Below, piece by piece: positions 35,685 to 45,036 of a DNA stretch of 64,000 bases. The position numbers and the translations under genes were made by a program. The stretch comes from an uncultured Aliiroseovarius sp. (GTDB lineage Bacteria > Pseudomonadota > Alphaproteobacteria > Rhodobacterales > Rhodobacteraceae): positions 124,001 through 188,000 of the forward strand of contig NZ_CANLNB010000005.1 of the NCBI RefSeq assembly GCF_947492455.1. Direction: 5' to 3'. Numbering within the stretch: the stretch's first letter is position 1; the number at the start of each line of letters is the position of its first letter. The notes below the pieces were generated by a model. It searched no databases and had not been told where the DNA came from. It worked only from the letters and a program-made list of their open reading frames with translations.

Positions 35685-36794
35685 ATGATGTCGCAGAATT
35701 CAGGCGCAGATCTTCGGTATATGCGCCTGGCCCTGTCGCTTGCGCGGCGCGGGCTTGGACGTGTGTGGCCGAACCCTGCGGTGGGCTGTGTGATCGTGAA
35801 TGGCGGGCGGATCGTCGGGCGGGGCTGGACCCAGCCAAGCGGGCGTCCACATGCCGAGGTCGTGGCACTGGCGCAGGCCGGGGAGGCTGCGAAAGGCGCA
35901 ACAGCCTATGTCACGTTGGAGCCTTGCGCCCATCACGGAAAAACGCCGCCCTGTGCCAAGGCTCTGATCGCTGCGGGTATCGCGCGTGTCGTCTGCGCGC
36001 TGGGTGATCCCGATCCGCGCGTGGATGGCGGAGGTTTTGACATGCTGCGCACCGCAGGGATCGAGGTGCAAACCGCGCTGTGCGAGGATGAGGCGCGTGT
36101 CGATCAGGCGGGGTTTCTCAGCCGCGTCACGCAGGGTCGTCCTATGCTGACCCTGAAACTGGCCAGCAGCTTTGATGGACGGATTGCGACGGCCAGCGGC
36201 GAAAGCCAATGGATCACCGGACCCGAGGCGCGGCGTCATGTGCACGCCATGCGCGCCAGCCATGATGCCGTGATGGTGGGCGCTGGGACGGCGCGGGATG
36301 ATGATCCCTCGCTGACCGTGCGCGGGCTGGGTGTGGACCATCAGCCGGTGCGCGTGGTTCTGTCGCGTCATCTGGATCTGCCCTTGGACAGCCAGCTTGG
36401 CCGGACGGCGCGCGAGGTGCCGGTCTGGATTTGCCACGGTCGCCGCGCCGCACCCGAGCTGATTGCGGCGTGGGAAGGTATGGGGGCCGTGCTGATCGAA
36501 GTGAATGAGGCGCAGGGGACGCTCGACCCGGCTGCAGTTCTTCAGGCACTTGGAGACCGTGGCCTGACCCGCGTCTATTGCGAAGGGGGCGGGGGGCTTG
36601 CTGCATCGCTTCTGGGGGCAGGGCTGGTCGATGAACTGGTGGGGTATGGTGCCGGAGTAGCGATCGGGGCCGAGGGCCGCCCGTCGCTGGCCGCGATGGG
36701 GATTAGCCGTCTGGCAGAAGCGCCTCGGTTTGATCTGGTAGAGTGTCGCGACATTGGCGGCGATGTGCTGCACCGCTGGCGGCGGAAAACCTAG
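35685..36794 (+). CDS. ribD: Bifunctional riboflavin biosynthesis protein RibD (deaminase/reductase)
   Basis: Catalyses deamination of the pyrimidine intermediate and reduction of its ribosyl chain. The 369-residue protein has the cytidine-deaminase-like zinc site HAEVVAL and PCAHHGKTPPCAKAL (residues about 53-90) and the reductase domain beginning near RPMLTLKLASSFDGRIA, with SQWITGPEAR and VYCEGGGGLAASLL. The two ATGs at the start are interchangeable. The rest of the riboflavin operon resumes only at 41597, after capsule genes on the opposite strand. Confidence 0.95.
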   Translation: MMSQNSGADLRYMRLALSLARRGLGRVWPNPAVGCVIVNGGRIVGRGWTQPSGRPHAEVVALAQAGEAAKGATAYVTLEPCAHHGKTPPCAKALIAAGIARVVCALGDPDPRVDGGGFDMLRTAGIEVQTALCEDEARVDQAGFLSRVTQGRPMLTLKLASSFDGRIATASGESQWITGPEARRHVHAMRASHDAVMVGAGTARDDDPSLTVRGLGVDHQPVRVVLSRHLDLPLDSQLGRTAREVPVWICHGRRAAPELIAAWEGMGAVLIEVNEAQGTLDPAAVLQALGDRGLTRVYCEGGGGLAASLLGAGLVDELVGYGAGVAIGAEGRPSLAAMGISRLAEAPRFDLVECRDIGGDVLHRWRRKT

Positions 36795-38851
36795 CGCCAC
36801 AGATAGGCATAGCTGGCGAATAGTCCCTGTAGCTTGGCAAGCAGCCGCGTGCCGCTCCGCCCTTTGGGGATCTCGCCCGAGGTCAGCCGATCCACCACCA
36901 CCTCAACCGGACAAGCCGTTTTGATGACGGGATCGAAATAGCGCGGATAGTCGATCAGGACCGCGTGGGTCAGCGCGATCAGATCGGGGCGGGCCTGCCG
37001 CCGATCCGGCACCTGTCCCAGATCCGTCGTCAGTCCCCAACCCGCATAAAACGGCGCGCCCAGACAGGTGACGGGCACCCCGCGCAACAGCGCCTCGAAC
37101 CCCATGGTCGAGGTCATGGTCCACAGCGCATCCACATGCTCCAGCAGTGCAATCGGGTCGGCTTGATCAGCGATCAGGTCGGCATATTGCGCAGCCTCGT
37201 CCGGCGGAATCCGGCCTTCACGCAGGCCCGCTTCCACATCCGGGTGGGGCTTGTAAATGATCACGGCGTCCGGATTGTCGGCGCGCGCGCGTTTCAAGAG
37301 GTCCAGATTGGTCGAGACCTCTGACGTGCCCAACCGGATCGAGGCATCGTCTTCCACTTGTCCCGGCACCAGAATGCGTGGCCTATCTGGCAGCGTATCC
37401 AACCCGGCGGGCAGGGGGCGCTCCAGATTGTACTTCCCCAAACGGTTTTCGGTGATCTTTGTGATCAGGCGTTCGGCGCGGTCCCGGGCGTGATCGGGCA
37501 GGGCGGTCGCCGCCGCGATATGCCGCTCTAACCGGCTTTCGTGTGTCGGGTCATAGTAGATGCCCAGATCATCGCGCACCAAAGACAGAGGGGGCACAAG
37601 CTCGGCCCCCAATCCACGCGAGCGCAGGAAGCCATCTTCGATGCGCAGCGGGGGCCGGTGCGTGCTGTGGGCAGGCTCTTCCTTTCCGGCCCAGACCATC
37701 AGAGGGCGTTCCAGCGTCTCGGCCCCCTCGGATGCGCGCGCGGCAGTGTCATCAAAGACCATCGCGGCGTCGCCCTTAAAAAACTCGGCCAAGGGGCGGC
37801 GTTTCCATAGGCGCATACCGCTGGCGACATAGCCCTGATGGTCCTCGCGCCACGCGCGGGCGCGCGCCTCGAGCGTGTCCAGAACCTGTTCAATCTCGCA
37901 CAATTCGTCGCGATAGGGATCGTACCACGTGGGATAGAGCATCATCGCGCCGGCAAATAACTGCGCGCGGGTTAGGTTCCGGCCGCGCCGGTTCACCGGC
38001 TGTCGGTCTTCAGTTAGGCCCCAGCCCGCATAGAAAGGCTGGCCAAAGACATGGGGCTTGTGACCGGCCAGAATGGCCTCGAACCCCATGCCGGAACTGA
38101 CGGTATAGACGGCCATCGCCCCATCCAGCAGCGCCCAAGGGCTAACGGGATCTGTGATCAACTGCACCTGTGTGTTCTCGTCCTCGGGTCCGTAATGCCC
38201 CGTACGATGACCCGCCTGTGTTTCGGGGTGGGTCTTGATCAGGATGCGCGCATGGGGATGTTCCAGCCGCGCGGCCACCAGCATGTCGCGGAACGAGGCT
38301 TCCGTTGCACCTCCATAGCGGATCGAGGCATCCCCTGCCGTCTGGTCCAGCACCAGCACATAAGGCGCATCGGGGACGTGCAGATCGGGGTGGAAGGCGT
38401 TGTATTTCGACAGGTGAGCAGATTTCATCCGGTCCATCGCCGCACGCGCCCGCTTCAGAAGCGCACTGTCATCCAACGGGTCGTGTTTCAGGATCTGCTC
38501 AAGCCGCGACGGCGCAGACCCGTCGAAATGTACCCCCAGATCATCCAGCATCAGGCCCAAGGGCGGCTCGCCAGACCGACCGGGGTGGACCGAACGCAGG
38601 AAAGCGTCTTCGACTCGAAGAACCGGATTTTTCCGACGTGAAGCGACCGCCTCGCCCCGGCCCGAGGTTGGGCTTTTTCCCCACGTCCCAACCCAATCCC
38701 CATCACCCGGAAGGCCAAGCCGGATCTGGTAACCCGCAAGCGCAAGGATGCGCTTTATGCGCGGTTGGGTCAGAAAGCCACCATTGTAAACGAAAAGCCG
38801 CCGGGGCTGTGACGACCCGACGGCAAGAGGTTCTTTGATGTCTTTGATCAC
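36791..38851 (-). CDS. kpsC: Capsular polysaccharide Kdo transferase KpsC-like
   Basis: A 686-residue cytoplasmic protein of two related glycosyltransferase halves. Paired blocks show the repeat: VEDAFLRSVHPGR and IEDGFLRSRGLGA; ILIKTHPETQAGHR and IIYKPHPDVEAGLR; GFEAILAGHKPHVFGQPFYAGWGL and GFEALLRGVPVTCLGAPFYAGWG (each cited partly). In characterised KpsC these are the GT99 and GT107 beta-Kdo transferases that build the lipid-linked Kdo primer of group 2-type capsules. The GTG at 38851 is the likely start, 14 bases after the exporter gene; longer readings overlap that gene. Its end overlaps ribD by four bases on opposite strands. Confidence 0.88.
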   Translation of the reverse strand: MIKDIKEPLAVGSSQPRRLFVYNGGFLTQPRIKRILALAGYQIRLGLPGDGDWVGTWGKSPTSGRGEAVASRRKNPVLRVEDAFLRSVHPGRSGEPPLGLMLDDLGVHFDGSAPSRLEQILKHDPLDDSALLKRARAAMDRMKSAHLSKYNAFHPDLHVPDAPYVLVLDQTAGDASIRYGGATEASFRDMLVAARLEHPHARILIKTHPETQAGHRTGHYGPEDENTQVQLITDPVSPWALLDGAMAVYTVSSGMGFEAILAGHKPHVFGQPFYAGWGLTEDRQPVNRRGRNLTRAQLFAGAMMLYPTWYDPYRDELCEIEQVLDTLEARARAWREDHQGYVASGMRLWKRRPLAEFFKGDAAMVFDDTAARASEGAETLERPLMVWAGKEEPAHSTHRPPLRIEDGFLRSRGLGAELVPPLSLVRDDLGIYYDPTHESRLERHIAAATALPDHARDRAERLITKITENRLGKYNLERPLPAGLDTLPDRPRILVPGQVEDDASIRLGTSEVSTNLDLLKRARADNPDAVIIYKPHPDVEAGLREGRIPPDEAAQYADLIADQADPIALLEHVDALWTMTSTMGFEALLRGVPVTCLGAPFYAGWGLTTDLGQVPDRRQARPDLIALTHAVLIDYPRYFDPVIKTACPVEVVVDRLTSGEIPKGRSGTRLLAKLQGLFASYAYLWR

Positions 38852-38865
38852 GGGCTGAGGCCCGA

Positions 38866-40038
38866 TTACTCGGTCAGGCTTTGGTTCAGCGCCGCGATGG
38901 ACCCCGCCGTCGACAACGAGCCAGTCAGAGCCGACAGGACCTTGGTCCACTGCGTGTAGGGCGCATCGGTGATATACACCGTGTCACCGTCGCGGATCCC
39001 GAAGTCGCGTGCCAGAAACAACCCGTTGGTGCCGGTCAGATCGAGAACATAAATCATGCGCTGCGGGACGTTCAGATCGCTGCGCCCCAGAACCGAATTG
39101 GCGATCTCTGGGCGTTCATCACGAAGGACGAACACACCCTTGGGATCAGCCGCAGCGCCGGACAAGCCACCGACCTGTGCGATGGCCTCGACTGCCGACA
39201 GCGTCTGGCTGGCAAACCCGACACGGTTTTGCGCGCCGGTTGCACCAAGGGCTGTGAAAGTGCGGGGATCGGCCTCGACCAGGATGCGGTCACCACCACG
39301 CAGGGCAATGTCCATCTGCGGGTATTTGAACAGATCTTCGAACCAGATCTCGCCCACTTTCGCGCCGCGGATCACTTTGACCTTGGCAATCTCAGGCTCG
39401 ATCGAGACGCCGCCGGCACGTGCCAGCATGGCATTCAGGGTGCGCGTGGGACGTTCGATGGGATAAACACCTTGGCCACCGACCGAACCGGTGACCGACA
39501 CGGTAGCTCCGTCGCCCGCGGTGCGGCGTACGGTGACTTGCGGGTCGGGTGTTTGCTCGGCCAGTTTGCGGGTGATGATACGGCGAATAGCCTCGGGCGA
39601 GTTGCCTGCGGCTTTCACGCGGCCTGCATAGGGAATGAAGATGTAGCCTTCGCCATCGACCTGCACAGATTCCAGCGCGGCAGGAGCGCCAGCGGTGGTC
39701 AGGATGCCGTCTTCGACGTTCTCCCAGATCGAGATGGTCAGCGTGTCGCCAGCTCGAATCGTGTCCGATCCAACCAGCGCACGGTTCTGGAATTCCGGGC
39801 TAAACCCAAGCGGCGGAACAACCGCCGTTGCACGGGTAACATGGTCAGTGACCTCGACGATATGTGCGTTGCCTTGCTTCTGGACCGAGCCTGCAATGAG
39901 TTCCTGCTTGGTCGGACCGGTGCGGGGCAGCCCACAGGCGCCAAGCGCGAGCACAGCAGTCGCCAAGATCAAGTGCTTGGCCCAATTGGATTTATTTGTT
40001 GTCACTGCCCGTCCACCCTGAATGGAAATCTGATTCAT
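38866..40038 (-). CDS. Outer-membrane polysaccharide export lipoprotein (Wza/KpsD type)
   Basis: A 390-residue protein with a lipoprotein signal (lipobox LALGAC near residue 35) and the Poly_export/SLBB pattern: IRAGDTLTISIWENVEDG near residue 90, VDGEGYIFIPYAGRVKAAG, then soluble ligand-binding beta-grasp domains (VSVTGSVGGQGVYPI, LNAMLARAGG) and DGDTVYITDAPY. It forms the channel for capsule export. A GTG at 40005 with GGTGGA upstream would give a shorter, more usual signal peptide and may be the real start. It lies between kpsS and kpsC. Confidence 0.9.
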   Translation of the reverse strand: MNQISIQGGRAVTTNKSNWAKHLILATAVLALGACGLPRTGPTKQELIAGSVQKQGNAHIVEVTDHVTRATAVVPPLGFSPEFQNRALVGSDTIRAGDTLTISIWENVEDGILTTAGAPAALESVQVDGEGYIFIPYAGRVKAAGNSPEAIRRIITRKLAEQTPDPQVTVRRTAGDGATVSVTGSVGGQGVYPIERPTRTLNAMLARAGGVSIEPEIAKVKVIRGAKVGEIWFEDLFKYPQMDIALRGGDRILVEADPRTFTALGATGAQNRVGFASQTLSAVEAIAQVGGLSGAAADPKGVFVLRDERPEIANSVLGRSDLNVPQRMIYVLDLTGTNGLFLARDFGIRDGDTVYITDAPYTQWTKVLSALTGSLSTAGSIAALNQSLTE

Positions 40039-40091
40039 TTGCCAAAACTTATCGTGAGATCGGACTAAATTCCAGAAAAGGCATTTTTAGG

Positions 40092-41384
40092 TCAGTTGAC
40101 CACGCTCAACTGTTGCCTTGGTGCCGCTGTTCCCCGCTCCAAAGCCTGATACGGATCGTCCGAAGAAAGCATCATATCCACCACTTGGCGTAGCAATTGA
40201 CGTCGTCCACGCGCAGAATAGAACCCGCCTGCAACTTGGCTGGTTTCCAAAAGGAAATGCCGATAGTCGCGATAGGCGCGTTTGTCAGGCCGGGTGGGGA
40301 TGTCAAAGAACTCGGACAGGGGCTGTTCCGACACAAACTCGGGCTTGGCATAGACCGCATTGCCAAACAGCTTTAGCGGAAGCCCCCGCCACAACACCTG
40401 CTGGGCGGCGGTCGAGTTGATTGTCACGGCAGAGCGTGCGTGATCCAGCAGCTTGGCCAGTTTCCCACCGCGTACATAGTGGACGCGATCCGCGATGCCA
40501 TGCGCCTGCGCCAACCTGCGGATCTCGCGCCGTTGCGGTACGCGACCGTCTTCCAGTGGATGAGCTTTGAATACCAGATGGTGGTGCGTGGGGGCGCCAT
40601 CCTCAAAGCCTGCGATCACCAGCTCCAAAAACTCGGTCATGGTGGAAAAAGGGCTGTGCATCTGGAAGCTTGAATCATGCTCCAGCTGCAGAAGCGCCAG
40701 ATGATAGGGGAAGCCGCCATAGCGGATACGCAGCGTGGCGCGGATGCGGTCCGCTGCAATGACAGGCATCAGGACAAGACGCTGAAGGTACAGAAGAAAC
40801 TCTTTACCCACACCGATAGACCGGTGGGGTCTAAAATTGCGATAGCGCTGGTTCAGGAACATGACGAACCAGTGATAGAGTGCGCCGTAAAAGACGTGAT
40901 GGCGCATGTCGCCCCAATGGGCGGGGGCCTCGGGCATGTCTGGCTCGGCGTCTTCAAGAATGCGCTGCATCTGCGGCACGTCACAATCCATTAGGCGTGA
41001 ATTGCCATTCGTGCCGTCCCGTTCATACGTCACCCAATAGGGGCGCAGATAGCCTTCCTCGAAGACATGAACGGTTAAGCCCTGTGCACGTGCCCGCTCG
41101 ACCGCGTGGGCATGGATGGGGCGGGTATCGCCATAGAGCACGATGTCGGTGATATCATGCGCATCAACAATTTGGTCGAAGCGGCTGATCCACTGGTCTT
41201 GCGGTTCGGTGAAGGGAATGTAAGTCGTCTTGTCAGGCCAAAATGCCTGATCGCCACGGTTGAACCCAACGCGCCACACCTTGGCCCCGGATCGGCGCAG
41301 CATCTTCGCCAGCCGTCCGAAGAAAGGCCCGTGTGGACCTTGCAGGAAAAGGAAGTTTCGGTTTTCGCCCGTGATGCGCGCCAT
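40092..41384 (-). CDS. kpsS: Capsule polysaccharide synthesis protein KpsS-like
   Basis: A 430-residue cytoplasmic protein of the KpsS/capsule synthesis family. Blocks include FLFLQGPHGPFFGRLAKML near the start, IVLYGDTRPIHA, VFEEGYLRPYWVTYE, HHLVFKAHPLEDGR and INSTAAQQVLWRGLPLKLFG. KpsS adds the first Kdo to phosphatidylglycerol before KpsC extends it. The ATG at 41384 is used rather than a TTG three codons earlier. It is the first gene of the kpsS-exporter-kpsC group; the ABC transporter and the serotype genes are not in the window. Confidence 0.9.
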   Translation of the reverse strand: MARITGENRNFLFLQGPHGPFFGRLAKMLRRSGAKVWRVGFNRGDQAFWPDKTTYIPFTEPQDQWISRFDQIVDAHDITDIVLYGDTRPIHAHAVERARAQGLTVHVFEEGYLRPYWVTYERDGTNGNSRLMDCDVPQMQRILEDAEPDMPEAPAHWGDMRHHVFYGALYHWFVMFLNQRYRNFRPHRSIGVGKEFLLYLQRLVLMPVIAADRIRATLRIRYGGFPYHLALLQLEHDSSFQMHSPFSTMTEFLELVIAGFEDGAPTHHHLVFKAHPLEDGRVPQRREIRRLAQAHGIADRVHYVRGGKLAKLLDHARSAVTINSTAAQQVLWRGLPLKLFGNAVYAKPEFVSEQPLSEFFDIPTRPDKRAYRDYRHFLLETSQVAGGFYSARGRRQLLRQVVDMMLSSDDPYQALERGTAAPRQQLSVVN

Positions 41385-41444
41385 GCCTGCCAATCACCAA
41401 ATCACTAACAGCGTTATTCGCCTTATAGACCTACAAAAAGAGGG

Positions 41445-41460
41445 TTACAGGGCAATTAAC
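41445..41460. promoter_or_regulatory. Near-consensus CtrA box upstream of kpsS
   Basis: TTAC-N7-TTAAC (spacer AGGGCAA), one mismatch to the CtrA consensus TTAA-N7-TTAAC, about 60 bases before the kpsS start. Weak evidence alone. Confidence 0.35.
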
Positions 41461-41596
41461 AATGGCATACGGCAAAAATTGGGCCGAGCAGAGGAATTTC
41501 TCGACGGGGGTGGATTGGCCGGTGCTGCGCATCATGGCTTCAATCCGGGTCGCGTTTCCGCTACAGCAGTTACACCAACCCGATGCAGGAGGCGAC

Positions 41597-42190
41597 ATGT
41601 TCACTGGGATCATCACCGATGTGGGGCGCGTTGAGGCGCTGGAGCAAGCTGGCGACATGCGTGCGCGGATCGTAACCGCGTATGACACTGCCGGGATTGA
41701 TCTGGGGGCGTCGATTGCCTCGGACGGGGTGTGCCTGACCGTCGTTGCTTTGGGTGACAATTGGTATGACGTTGATATTTCGGCAGAAACCGTGTCGAAA
41801 ACCAATCTGGGTGATTGGGAAGTTGGCCGCCGTGTGAACCTTGAACGTGCCCTGAAAGTGGGCGATGAACTGGGCGGGCACATCGTGTCCGGGCACGTCG
41901 ATGGTGTGGCTCAGATCGTGTCGATGCATGTTGAAGGTGACAGCACCCGCGTACGCTTCCGCGCCCCATCCGAACTGGCGCGATTCATCGCCCCAAAAGG
42001 CTCGGTTGCGCTGAACGGCACCTCGCTGACCGTGAACGAGGTCGAAGGCGACGAGTTTGGCGTGAACCTGATTTCGCACACCAAGGAGGTGACGAATTGG
42101 GGGCAGGCGCAAGTTGGGGACCGCATCAACCTCGAGATCGACACGCTGGCGCGCTATGTGGCCCGGCTGGCGGATTACGGACAGTCCTGA
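41597..42190 (+). CDS. ribE: Riboflavin synthase, alpha subunit
   Basis: Dismutates two 6,7-dimethyl-8-ribityllumazine molecules to riboflavin. The start at 41597 (MFTGIITDVG, the invariant N terminus) follows AGGAGG (41587-41592). The 197-residue protein contains the two lumazine-binding halves, with GASIASDGVCLTV and GHIVSGHVDG, then GSVALNGTSLTVN. Standard length. Confidence 0.96.
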   Translation: MFTGIITDVGRVEALEQAGDMRARIVTAYDTAGIDLGASIASDGVCLTVVALGDNWYDVDISAETVSKTNLGDWEVGRRVNLERALKVGDELGGHIVSGHVDGVAQIVSMHVEGDSTRVRFRAPSELARFIAPKGSVALNGTSLTVNEVEGDEFGVNLISHTKEVTNWGQAQVGDRINLEIDTLARYVARLADYGQS

Positions 42191-42284
42191 ATTCGGGCCT
42201 GATTTCCGTTTGACGTGATCTCTGTTTGAAATATTCGTATATGGGCATATGATTGGCGAAATTCCTTTGTGACGGAGATCGCCC

Positions 42285-43250
42285 ATGTCCCTTATTCGCC
42301 CCACTCGCCGTGATCTTCTGCGCCTCGCCGCAGTTGCGCCCGCTTTTGCCATGCCTGCTACTGCGCGGGCCATGTTGGGTGCGCCCACCGAAGGCAATCC
42401 GGCGCATTTCAGTTTCACGCTGGGGCAGGCGAAGATCACAATTGTGTCGGACGGCTATTTCACCATCCCATTCGGCGGGCAGGCGATGAATGCGCCCGAG
42501 GATGAAAAGCTGGCCTTCATGGCCGCGCATTACATCGACCCCGAGGTTGGCTATTCCCACACCAACCACATGTATATCGAGCTGGGCGACGCAAAAGTCT
42601 TGGTGGATGTGGGCTCGGGCACCCGTTGGTTCGATACTACGGGCCGGTTGATGGAGAACCTCGAAGCCGCCGGGATCGATCCGATGGGCATCACACACGT
42701 CGCGATCACCCACGCACACCCCGATCACATCTGGGGTGTGCGCGATGACTTTGACGAGCCCATCATCCCCGACGCGGAATACGTGATGGGGCAGGCCGAG
42801 CATACACATTGGCTGCAAGACGGTCTGGTGGATCGCGTCGCGCCCGAGAACCAGCAATTCGTGCTGGGAGCCGTGAACTCGATCAATACCGAAGGGCTGG
42901 AATGGACCTTGGCCGCGAACGACCACGAAGTTGCGCCGGGTATTCGCCTGATCGACACGCCCGGCCACACGCCCGGCCATATGTCAGTGGCGGTGGAAAG
43001 TGACGGCCAACAGCTGATCGCGCTGGGCGATTGCATGACCCATGCCATCCTGAACTTCGCGCATCCCGAATGGTATTCCGAGCGCGATTCCGATGGGGCG
43101 CAAACCGGGGCCACGCGCAACCGCCTGCTGGATATGGCGGCCACGGATCGGATCGCTGTTTTGGGCTATCACTTCCCGTTCCCCGGCGTGGGTCATGTGC
43201 GCCGCGATGGGGATGCCTATCAGTTTGTTCCGGCGCTCTGGCAGTTCTAA
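42285..43250 (+). CDS. Tat-exported metallo-beta-lactamase-fold hydrolase
   Basis: A 321-residue protein. The N terminus (PTRRDLLRLAAVAPAFA) is a twin-arginine signal, so the folded enzyme should be periplasmic. The zinc site THAHPDHIWG lies near residue 146; further ligands are in GHTPGHMS and LGDCMTH. Substrate unknown; the sequence resembles the lactonase/quorum-quenching-like and general MBL-fold group. It lies between ribE and ribB on the same strand, with no evident role in riboflavin synthesis. Confidence 0.88.
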   Translation: MSLIRPTRRDLLRLAAVAPAFAMPATARAMLGAPTEGNPAHFSFTLGQAKITIVSDGYFTIPFGGQAMNAPEDEKLAFMAAHYIDPEVGYSHTNHMYIELGDAKVLVDVGSGTRWFDTTGRLMENLEAAGIDPMGITHVAITHAHPDHIWGVRDDFDEPIIPDAEYVMGQAEHTHWLQDGLVDRVAPENQQFVLGAVNSINTEGLEWTLAANDHEVAPGIRLIDTPGHTPGHMSVAVESDGQQLIALGDCMTHAILNFAHPEWYSERDSDGAQTGATRNRLLDMAATDRIAVLGYHFPFPGVGHVRRDGDAYQFVPALWQF

Positions 43251-43350
43251 CCTGTTTTCGTGACGTCTTGGTGATGTTTCCCGCCGCCTTTGGGCTGGCA
43301 ATGGGCGCGTGGCTGCGGTAGTCACGCGCAAGCCTGAAGGGGAACGCGCC

Positions 43351-44481
43351 ATGTCTGAAAGCACCACCTACGAAACACCCGGTCCGGTCGAAGCTGGATT
43401 GTCCGATGCCATCGCCTCGGCGGAAGAGATCATTGCTGAGGCTCGCGCGGGTCGGATCTATATCCTCGTCGATCACGAAGACCGCGAAAACGAAGGTGAC
43501 TTCGTCATTCCGGCGGATGCCTGTGACGCGGCGGCCATCAACTTCATGGCAACCTATGGCCGCGGGCTGATCTGTCTGCCGATGGAGTCTAAACGGATCG
43601 ACGAGCTGGGCCTGCCGATGATGGCGATGCACAATTCCTCGCGTCACGAAACGGCATTCACCGTGTCGATCGAAGCGCGCGAAGGCGTGTCGACCGGCAT
43701 CTCTGCGGCTGACCGCGCACTGACCGTCGCCACCGCGATCAACCCCGACAATGGCCCGGCCGAGATCGCGACCCCCGGTCACGTCTTCCCGCTGCGTGCG
43801 CGCAACGGTGGTGTGCTGGTGCGCGCAGGGCATACCGAAGCCGCCGTGGACATCTCGCGCCTTGCAGGCCGCAATCCCTCGGGCGTGATCTGCGAGATCA
43901 TGAATGAAGACGGCACCATGGCGCGTCTGCCGGAACTGGTTGAAATTGCTAAGAAACACGCAATTAAGATCGGCACGATTTCCGATCTGATCGCCTATCG
44001 CCGCCGCCACGACAATCTGGTGCGTGAAACGGGCCGCGAGACCATCACCTCGGAATTCGGTGGTGAATGGGAGATGCGCATCTTCACCGACATGACCCAC
44101 GAGATCGAGCATGTGGTGTTGATCAAAGGCGACATCTCGACTGATGAACCGGTTCTGGTCCGTACCCACGCGCTGCAAGAAGCGCAGGACGTGCTGGGTC
44201 TTGGCCCGAAACCTGCGGACGAGTTGCCGCGTGCGATGAAGATCATCGCGGACGAGGGCAGGGGCGTTGTCTGCCTGTTCCGTGAACCGCGCAAGACGTT
44301 GCATGCGGATGAAGAAGAAGGCCCGCGCACGGTGCGCCAGATTGGCCTCGGCTCGCAAATCCTGTCGACGCTGGGTCTGAACGAGATGGTTCTTTTGACC
44401 GACAGCCCCGAAACCCGCTATGTGGGTCTGGACGCTTACGGGCTGACCATCACCGGCACACGCCCCATTCAGAAGGACTGA
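43351..44481 (+). CDS. ribB: 3,4-dihydroxy-2-butanone 4-phosphate synthase with degenerate GTP cyclohydrolase II domain (RibBX type)
   Basis: The N-terminal domain (about residues 20-220) makes the four-carbon riboflavin precursor; its motifs are DHEDRENEGDFV, MATYGRGLICLPM and RHETAFTVSIEAREGVSTGIS (key residues His, Thr, Glu). The C-terminal domain has the cyclohydrolase fold, but the segment that should hold the three zinc Cys (CxxxxxxxxxxCxC) reads VRTHALQEAQDVLGLG without Cys. Such RibBX proteins are known in proteobacteria and lack cyclohydrolase activity, so a separate RibA must exist elsewhere. The start at 43351 has AGGGGAA upstream. Confidence 0.92.
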   Translation: MSESTTYETPGPVEAGLSDAIASAEEIIAEARAGRIYILVDHEDRENEGDFVIPADACDAAAINFMATYGRGLICLPMESKRIDELGLPMMAMHNSSRHETAFTVSIEAREGVSTGISAADRALTVATAINPDNGPAEIATPGHVFPLRARNGGVLVRAGHTEAAVDISRLAGRNPSGVICEIMNEDGTMARLPELVEIAKKHAIKIGTISDLIAYRRRHDNLVRETGRETITSEFGGEWEMRIFTDMTHEIEHVVLIKGDISTDEPVLVRTHALQEAQDVLGLGPKPADELPRAMKIIADEGRGVVCLFREPRKTLHADEEEGPRTVRQIGLGSQILSTLGLNEMVLLTDSPETRYVGLDAYGLTITGTRPIQKD

Positions 44482-44484
44482 ACC

Positions 44485-45036
44485 ATGGCCACCGCAGAAC
44501 AGCATTACATTCTGGACCGCCCCAGCTTTGATAAGCCGGTGAAGATCCTGATCGTTGTCGCGCCGTACTATAAGGACATCGCGGACAATTTGGTCGCTGG
44601 CGCCAAGGCGGAAATCGAGGCCGTTGGTGGCACTTGGGACATCGTTGAAGTGCCCGGTGCGCTGGAAGTGCCCACTGCGATCTCGATTGCGGATCGCCTT
44701 TCGAACTTCGATGGATATGTGGCGCTGGGCTGCGTGATCCGGGGCGAGACGACCCACTATGAAACCGTCTGCAACGACAGCTCGCGCGCCATTCAACTGA
44801 TGGGTCTGAATGGGCTGTGCATCGGCAACGGTATCCTGACGGTCGAAAATCGCCCGCAGGCCGAAGTCCGCGCGGATGTGAACGATCAAAATAAAGGCGG
44901 CGGGGCTGCTGCTGCGGCCTTGCATCTGGTCGCGCTTTCGCGCAAATGGGCGTCTTCAAGCAAGGGTGTCGGGTTCAAGTCGATCTCGGATTCGATCAAA
45001 CTTGCTGGTGACACGAAGGATACCCCAACCGCATGA
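44485..45036 (+). CDS. ribH: 6,7-dimethyl-8-ribityllumazine synthase
   Basis: Condenses the RibB and RibD products to lumazine. The 183-residue protein has VPGALEVPTAI (about residues 55-65), ALGCVIRGETTHYETVC with the catalytic His, and GNGILTVEN. It starts four bases after ribB, and its stop overlaps the nusB start by four bases, so the operon is tightly coupled. Confidence 0.95.
   Translation: MATAEQHYILDRPSFDKPVKILIVVAPYYKDIADNLVAGAKAEIEAVGGTWDIVEVPGALEVPTAISIADRLSNFDGYVALGCVIRGETTHYETVCNDSSRAIQLMGLNGLCIGNGILTVENRPQAEVRADVNDQNKGGGAAAAALHLVALSRKWASSSKGVGFKSISDSIKLAGDTKDTPTA

Noticed and set aside
42883-44925. A 680-residue open frame antisense to ribB and ribH
   Set aside because: Shadow of GC-rich third positions; the composition (many His, Arg, Gln) and lack of motifs show it is not a gene.
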